Shown here piece by piece: positions 57,601 to 64,000 of a stretch of 64,000 nt of DNA. Origin of the DNA: Pleurotus ostreatus/Saccharomyces cerevisiae fusant (Eukaryota; Opisthokonta); the NCBI GenBank assembly GCA_024196135.1, contig JAMQCK010000041.1, forward strand, positions 62,001-126,000, read 5' to 3'. Positions within the stretch are counted from its first letter, which is position 1; each line of letters starts with the position of its first letter. Position numbers and translations under genes: made by a program. The notes below the pieces were generated by a model. The model saw only the letters and a list, made by a program, of their open reading frames with translations. It ran no database searches and was not told the origin of the DNA.

Positions 57601-60600
57601 TGTGAGTGTAGCAGGATTTCTGATAAGCGACGCAGCAAGGACCTTCGGGAGCAAGTTCACCAGGAGCGCGATGCTCTCAGGCAGACGTCCTTGCAGAAGG
57701 ATCTGGAGCAACGCGAGTTGCAGAGCCGCCTCGAGCGTGCGGCGCAGGATCAGGCGAAGACGCGCGAGTCCTTGGTCTCAGCGGAGACCAGCCGCAAGCA
57801 CCTCGAGGACCGCGTCAGCGATTTGACGCGCGAGCTGCAGGGCAACTTGGAGAAGCTGGCTGTCTACGAGCGGCACGGTACGGTCTCGGGCTCGCCGAGC
57901 GCGACTGCAGGGGCTGCTAGCGGCGACGCGGAGGGTCTGCAGGCTGAAGTGGCGGAGCTGAGGTGAGTCATCGCCCGATGGCATACTCTGATTACTGACT
58001 TGTGCATAGGTCGAAGCTGAAGGTTGCGGAGGTCGACTTGGAGGCCGCCAAGAAGCACGCGGAACAATACAGGGAGATCAGCAACGCGAATGAGAGTGCG
58101 CTGTCCGACTTGAACGCGACGTTCGACGACTTCAAGGCGTCGACCGAGAACCAGTTGGCTACGCAGGAGGTGAGCTGATTTGAATGCCGGATGCCATTTG
58201 GTTGCTAACGCGTTACGCAGTCCAATCTCAAGGCTGTCGAGGAGAAGCTTGCGGCGGCCATGGAGGAGCGCGAGGCCGCCGTGACGGCACTTGAGAACCT
58301 CCGCAAGGAGTTCGAGGGCGAGAAGAAGGCGTGGCTCAACGACAAGCGCGAGCTTGAGGACGTCATCACGAACCTTAGCACGAACGACCGCCAGTCCGAG
58401 GAGGAGCGTACCGCGCGGGAGACGGAAGTCAAGCGCGCGGAGGAGCGGGTTCAGAGCGCTGAGGACCGGTACTCGCGCGAAGTCCAGGCTCATGCGCAGA
58501 CGCTTGCGACGAACGGGCAGCTGAAGGAGCAGCTCGCCGCTGTGCAGGCGACCGTGCGCGAGGCCAAGACGGCGGCAGAGACAGCGAAGGCCAATCTCGC
58601 CTCGTCGGAGCGCAGCTGGGATCAGCAGAAGCAGATGCTGCAGAAGGAGGTCGATGAGCTCAAGGATAGGTGCGTACTGTGATCTCAAGTGCGTGGGAGG
58701 TGGTGGTACTAAACGCGTCTTCGATAGGTGCAAGGGCTTGGCCGACCAGAACAACATACTCCACACGCACCTCGAGAGCGTCAGCTCGCAAGCTGCACGC
58801 ATCAAGCAGGCGGCTTCCGCGGATGGTGACGAGAATGCGACTGGCGGCGAAGAGGCGGACGAGCATCTGCACAAGGTCACAGCCTATCTGCGGCAGAGTC
58901 TGCATGTCGCCGAGATGCAGATCGACGTCAAGCAGAAGGACATCATCCGGCAGCAGAGCACCATCGAGCACCTCCAGAAGTCGGTCTCCGATCTTGAATC
59001 CCAGTTGCAAGACGCGCGGGAGAAGATCGTCCAGAACGCCGCCGCGTCCGCGCAGCACGACGAGCTTATGGACCGCATCAACCAGATGAACATCCTGCGG
59101 GAGAGCAACGCGACGCTGAGGGCTGAGTCCGAAGCGAACGCTCGCAAGGTTAGGGAGCTCGAGGTGAAGCTGCGCGAGGTGACAGCACAGCTGGAGCCGG
59201 CGAAGGAGCAGGCCCGCATTGCAAAAGCGGAACTGGAGTCCCGCGATGCGCACATCCAGAAGTTGGAGGCCGAGGTCAAGCACTGGCAGGAGCGCTGCCA
59301 ATCGCTCATGAGCAAGGTGAGTACACTAACTTAAGGTCTGCTACATATTCTCACGTAATGTAGTACAACCGCGCGGATCCCGCCGAGATGCAGGCGCTCA
59401 AGGACCAGAGCGATGCCCTGTCCAAGCAGGTGGAGGAGTTGAAGCAGCAGCAGACGGTGCTCGAGGCGCAAGTGGCTGAGAAGACAGAGCAGTACGAGGC
59501 GAAAGACCGGGAGCTCGCTGCCAAGCAAGTTACGGTAAGTCGAGCCCGTTCCTTCCTTTTGCATCAAGCTGAACGGGCCAATCAGATGGATCGCTGGAGG
59601 GCGGCGGAGAAGGAGAACGTCAACCGGTTCAAGAAGCGGATGGCAGACGCGAATGAGCGCGAGAAGGAGTACCAGTCTTCGACTGCGACCCTCAATGCGA
59701 AGATCGCTGAGCTTGAGGAAGCTCTCAAGGCTCAACAAGAAGCTCAAGCCGCCACCGCATCCGCCGCGCCTGAGGTCTCGCCCGAGCTTGTGAGTGTACA
59801 CGTATCGACCGCTGAAGTATGCCACTAACGATCATCAGGCAACTCTCCGTGAGGAAAGGGACCGCCTTTTGGCGGAGAACAAGAAGCTCCTGGATGAGAA
59901 GACCACCTGGACGATTGCATCTGCGACTGGGGAGGGGGCTTCCGTTCCCTCCGATGAGGCGCGTGCCGCTTGGGAGTCTGAGAAGGCCGAGCTCCTCAAA
60001 GCTCGCGATGACGCTCTTGCCAAGGCTCAGGTTGGTAGTTTTAACGTCATCAAGTACGGCACTGGCTAACCGAGCGACAGTCTTCCGAATCAGCTACTCA
60101 AGAGGTTGAGCGTCTGCGCACGATGAATGTAAGCTCTTCTATGCTCCTCGTGTGTGTCATACTGAGAAGCTCTTGCAGGAGAAGATGAAGCAGCAGATCG
60201 CGCAGTCTAACGCTCGTGCTGCCGACCTGCAACGCTCCCTGCACGAGAAGACGCAAGCTGTCAAGGCGGCTGAAGAACGCGCACGGACTGAGGCGCAATC
60301 CGGCGCACAGCCAGCGGACGCCGCTAAGCACGCTGAAGAGCTTCGCGCGTTGGAAGAGCGCCTCACGAAAGAGCACGAGGAGAAGCTGAAGAAGGCGGTC
60401 GAAGAAGCCACTGCTGCCGCATCTACCCAAGCTGCGTCTACGAGCGGGTCCAAGTTCACCGACAAGGACATCAGCGACGCTGTCGAGCGCGGTCGTCAGG
60501 AGGCCGGGATGAAGGTCAAGCTGAAGGAGAAGCAGCTCATGAGCACCACGCACAAGTTGAAGCAGTTCGAGGCGGCGGTGCAGAAGTGGCAGAGCGAGGG

Positions 60601-61132
60601 CATCATTCCAGCGGACTCATTGTCTACGCTTTCCAAGGCTGCGGTCAGCGCGACAGCCCCACCACCCACACCTACGGCGTCCGCAGCTCCCTCGTCGCTA
60701 CCGGCAAAACCAGGAGCCACCTCAGCGTCTGCAAACACCCCTGCTGCTACGACTACTCCTGCTGCGTCGGCCTCAGCCGCCGCTGGTCCGTCTAACGGCG
60801 CTGCGAAGCCTGCGGAGGGTGCTGCGGCTCGCGGACGAGGCGCGGCGCGCGGTGCCCGAGGTGCTCGTGGTACTGCTGCGCGCGGACGGGGTGCGGCCCC
60901 TGCCACTCGTTCGGTCAACAACGCGCTTGCTGCCGCGACCGGGAACGCTAGCGGCGGCGGCGGCGTGTCCATCATGGGCGCTGCTGCTGCTGCTAAACGC
61001 CAGCGGGACGAGACCGGCGGAGATGGCTCGCTCGCGAAGCGGATAAAGACCGATGGCGGGGACGGGCAGCCCGCCGCAAAAACTGGGGCGCCTGTGCAGA
61101 TTCGCCGGCCACCACCAGGACCCTCGTCGTAG
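54678..61132 (+). CDS. MLP1: Nuclear basket nucleoporin, MLP1/TPR family
   Basis: Fourteen exons: 54678-55230, 55281-55384, 55434-56207, 56257-57157, 57207-57582, 57636-57962, 58010-58169, 58221-58669, 58728-59316, 59364-59534, 59586-59789, 59839-60030, 60081-60128, 60179-61132, giving about 1,933 aa. All phases agree. After a 60-residue head the protein is almost continuous coiled coil to about residue 1,730. The conserved family segment HLVLFNSVPALQAQNRRLLL is in exon 4. The tail of about 200 residues is low-complexity Ala/Pro/Ser with RG repeats (ARGRGAARGARGARG) and a basic KRQRDETGG patch suited to nuclear import. Members form the nuclear pore basket and act in mRNA export, silencing and spindle checkpoint. 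Start: two adjacent ATGs at 54678 and 54681. Confidence 0.92.
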
Positions 61133-61415
61133 TGTGATCGCATGTTGACTTTGCTTTTGGTATCTCACACGGACCCGTCGTGCATTGTATTGTAGTATCT
61201 TGTACTCGTATTATTCCCTATTGACTAACGTCGCATCGCATTGCTTGAACCAAGAGACATCCATAAAGAAGAGTGGCCACGACCATTAAATACGGGACGT
61301 CTATAATACCACAGCGTGAAGATCGAAAGTGTGCGTAAAGGTGGGCGTTGAACATTAGATACTTGAGTATGTGCGGTGCTCAAGCCAGTCGAGCAGTATG
61401 TGCGTCGCTCGACCG

Positions 61416-62422
61416 TCACCAGCGTGAATTGAGAGAACAACGGGTATATTCAGGACAGCTCGACACGCCGAACTCATCGACTTCTTCTTCGGAGACGACC
61501 TTGTAGCCCTTTTCTCGGAGCATCTCGACGTTGGCGAAGTGGTAGTAGAAGGTAGGGCCGGCATAGCGCGTCTCGAGACCGCGGAGGGGACCGGCGGTGA
61601 CGCGAATGCTGTACTCGGCGCGCGTCTCTTTGGGGTGTCGTTTCTGGGGAGCGTGTTGAGCGATCGTGCGGTTGCGCGGAAGAGGGAGGGCGCCAAGATG
61701 TATCATGAAACCGGCGAAAAGGACGGAGAACGGTGGTTGGGGAAAACACATACCACGACGAGTGCAGGCATCCAGACGTATTCTCCTTGCCGGTATGAGA
61801 CGTGTACCAAGACCTTTTCCTGTGCAATGTCAGCGCTCATGTCGCCAAGCATGAAGAATAGGAGGTACGCACCGATGACTCGAAGGATGTACTCCTCCGC
61901 CCCAAGTCCCCTCCACTGTGTCGCCGCAACCCTCGTCGCTTCCTCCTGCTTCCTGTGGGATCCCCTCGCGCTTCAGGCGGGAAGGTGATCTCGCCTCTGA
62001 GGAGGGAGAAGCGTCCGATCATCTGTGCGCGCCCGGAGTCGCGGAACCAGTGTACTTCGTACAGGAACTCTCCCCTCGCCTCGAGGTTGGGATGCACGGG
62101 GCATATGCCAATGACTTCGGCGGGGGCCCATGCAGAATAGGCGCCGCGTTTGAAGCGACGGACAAGGCAGCGATCATGAATCTGGAGGGTGGGAAAGGTG
62201 GGGGTGAGTATGCGTTTGACATTCTCGAGGCGGGACACGCACCTGGAATGGCCCCGGGGAAGGTTGGAGGTCGTCAAGAGGCTCGTCGTAAGTCGTAGCT
62301 GTTCGTGAAAGACGGAGGGCCCCCGCGCGACCAATGAGGGAGGATGCTGCAGACGCGAGGGAGCGCAGCATCCGGACGGGGCTCTCGAGGGCGGGCTTGA
62401 CCGCCGGTGCGTGGCTAGTCAT
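61416..62422 (-). CDS. Conserved-looking protein of unknown function
   Basis: Four exons, 62422-62243, 62181-61873, 61819-61754, 61643-61416, giving 260 aa, all introns GT-AG and in frame. The N-terminal 40 residues are Ala/Arg/Ser-rich and could be a mitochondrial targeting peptide. A compact segment follows: RCLVRRFKRGAYSAWAPAEV then EFLYEVHWFRDSGRAQMIGR. After the splices come VLVHVSYRQGEYVWMPALVV and YAGPTFYYHFANVEMLREKG. The RFKRG..W.PAEV pattern faintly recalls Tudor-like folds, but I cannot assign it. It is convergent with the nucleoporin gene, 283 bp away. Confidence 0.7.
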
Positions 62423-63540
62423 TGAGGGAGGATGGTCGTGGAGGGAGGGGAGGTTGTCTGGACCCGCATAGGGTCCGCGGCGTAGTCTTGTAGTCGGGAA
62501 CTATGCCGACACACATGTTGGTGCAATTGCTAAGTATGGGCGGCCAGCAGGCTGGGCGGTGCACCGTGCGGTGAAGTTCTTGGGTGGAGCGCGTAACCAA
62601 GTCGCCGCGGGATTCAGGGTTGTCGATCATCCCGGTCGAGGCCCCCCGCGTGCGTCGGGCATCAGTCGGATATTCCACGTGCCGTTCCCTTTGTTCTGCT
62701 TTGGGGCTTGCTTGGCAGCGTTCCTGAGTCCTTCAGTCCAAGTATCGTCCCTCAATCAATCTTGGTCTGTTGGATGGTAAGGGGAGGGCCTTCTTGCAGT
62801 TGCTTCACTAGTGGCGCACCTTACTGCTAGCACTCCTAAAAATTGCTGGCGCCGAACCATCACGCCCCGAGGCAGACGATTGGTCCGTTGTGCTCGAGCC
62901 GGAGGCCCATTACGCGCGGGTCGTCCGCGCCCACGGAATGTGCACGGAACAGCGCCTGTTCCTTGACGGTGCCTCTGAAGGCAATGCTAACAAGCGACGT
63001 AAGGCTATGCTATCCTCGGAACGCCCTCGACTATTATTGTGCATCGCAGCCGATAGCGGCTAACCGGCTGACGTACTGGTACGCTTTAGCGTAGCGTTCG
63101 CGCCCTCTACGTCTTCAGTCGCGATCAAGTAGACTGGTTATGAGTCGAATGGAATGTTCAGTGGTGTTCAGTTCAACTTCTGGGCTTGCGTTGGTGATTA
63201 AGAAGACCTATGTAAAGCGTGAATACAGGGGCGAAAGCGAGCTAGTACTGATACTCACCTTACGCGCAGCCACCAGAAACAAGCGTAGTTGCCTCAGTTG
63301 ACGCTATGGTTAAGGGGCCGAGAGATCTCCATACCTGAGAGAAGGGAATGCGTCGTAATCGGGGGGTCGACTCTCGCAGGCGCGACAGCCTCTTATAGTA
63401 CAACAACGCTGCCACTTAGGCAGCGTCCAAACGTAGCTGACATACAAATACAACACATGATGGCTTGTGAAGAATCTGGGTATCTTGGTACATGATGTAT
63501 CGCTCAAAACTGTCTCCTCCGAACGGCGGGGGATGACCCT
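62423..63540. other. Intergenic, no gene supported
   Basis: A plus-strand frame at 62843-63094 has no support. Nothing else recognised. Confidence 0.35.
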
Positions 63541-64000
63541 ATGAGGGCAGATGAGCACGCAGACCATGGCTCCGGCATCCTGAGGACGTACCGAACACGA
63601 ATATCGGCCCCCAAGCCGCGAGCAGGAGAGCTGCGTGATGGGTACCTACTGGTGTCGGCGTGGGCCGCTCAGTCGCGATGTCGATGACCGTGGTCACGGA
63701 GCTGAGGATCTGCACGGCGATGAAGGTGCTGCGACGTTGATTAGCCATGAGCACGGCGATATATAGGATCCCAGACAGCTCCGCTATCAAGGTTGACTAG
63801 ACGCCATGGCAGAGGTGATGCGATCGAGAGAGAATGGCACTCACAACTGGAAGAACACGATTCGCCAAATCGCCCCTCGAAACTGACTCGTAGATGCTGA
63901 GCGACCTATAGACAGCGCTCAGCTGAGTAGGGGGAAGAGAGAACAGAAGACGCACGAGACTGCAAAGACACAGGAAGGGATAGCCGCCTTGGCCTTCGAC
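63541..64000 (-). CDS. Possible multi-pass membrane protein, partial at right edge
   Basis: The minus strand from about 63780 encodes hydrophobic segments (IAELSGILYIAVLMAN, FIAVQILSSVTTVI, ALLLAAWGPIFVFG). A matching upstream exon near 63890 could read FRGAIWRIVFF. The pattern resembles fungus-specific membrane proteins with several helices. Splice sites near 63850 and 63590 are plausible but phases do not settle the model, and the 5' part lies outside the window. Confidence 0.3.

Noticed and set aside
57864..59315. Long minus-strand ORFs opposite the nucleoporin gene
   Set aside because: They are Leu/Arg-rich mirror frames of coiled-coil codons, common in GC-rich coding DNA.

Overview
The window looks like nuclear DNA of an agaricomycete (mushroom-forming basidiomycete). 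Supporting signs are a GC-rich sequence, genes cut by many introns of about 48-60 nt with GTRNGT donors and YAG acceptors, a fused PurK-PurE ADE2, a fungal RSA3, an MLP1/TPR nucleoporin and Zn2Cys6 regulators. No prokaryotic operon logic is visible. The genus cannot be told from the sequence alone. All exon models below were built by hand from reading frames, splice sites and comparison of paralogs within the window.

Layout, left to right. (1) 0.9-6.7 kb: two tandem Zn2Cys6 transcription-factor paralogs with the same nine-exon, same-phase structure. (2) 7.1-9.9 kb: a small protein built of two internal repeats, and a coiled-coil protein. (3) 9.9-16 kb: a minus-strand array of three copies of a two-part cassette: a short two-finger C2H2 gene followed by a decayed companion ORF ('X'). 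Two finger genes are intact and one is a pseudogene. (4) 17-24.4 kb: an ordinary block with two coiled-coil genes, ADE2 and RSA3 sharing an 82-bp divergent promoter, tRNA-Glu(CUC), and a GRE2-like reductase. (5) 24.4-45 kb: a gene-poor accessory stretch with four more members of the C2H2 family (27.8, 30.1, 31.9 and 43.0 kb, plus strand), a Ser-rich ORF, repeats, a TA-flanked MITE, a pseudogene fragment and one large Ser/Pro-rich protein. (6) 45.4-50 kb: a second GRE2-like reductase and an Ala/Gly-rich basic protein. (7) 50.9-54.2 kb: a repeat-rich island where near-identical inverted copies of a hairpin-bearing repeat flank a Cys/His-knuckle gene; one copy is split by a foldback MITE. (8) 54.7-62.4 kb: the MLP1/TPR nucleoporin (14 exons, about 1,933 aa) and a small conserved-looking gene. 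A possible membrane-protein gene runs off the right edge.

The strongest candidate for an undescribed system is the C2H2 cassette family: seven copies in one 33-kb span, on both sides of a housekeeping block. They share intron phases and finger framework, but the DNA-contact positions of the fingers differ between copies. The second is the dispersed repeat that carries a run of short hairpins with a constant GTTAT-type loop and stems that differ between copies yet usually stay complementary.
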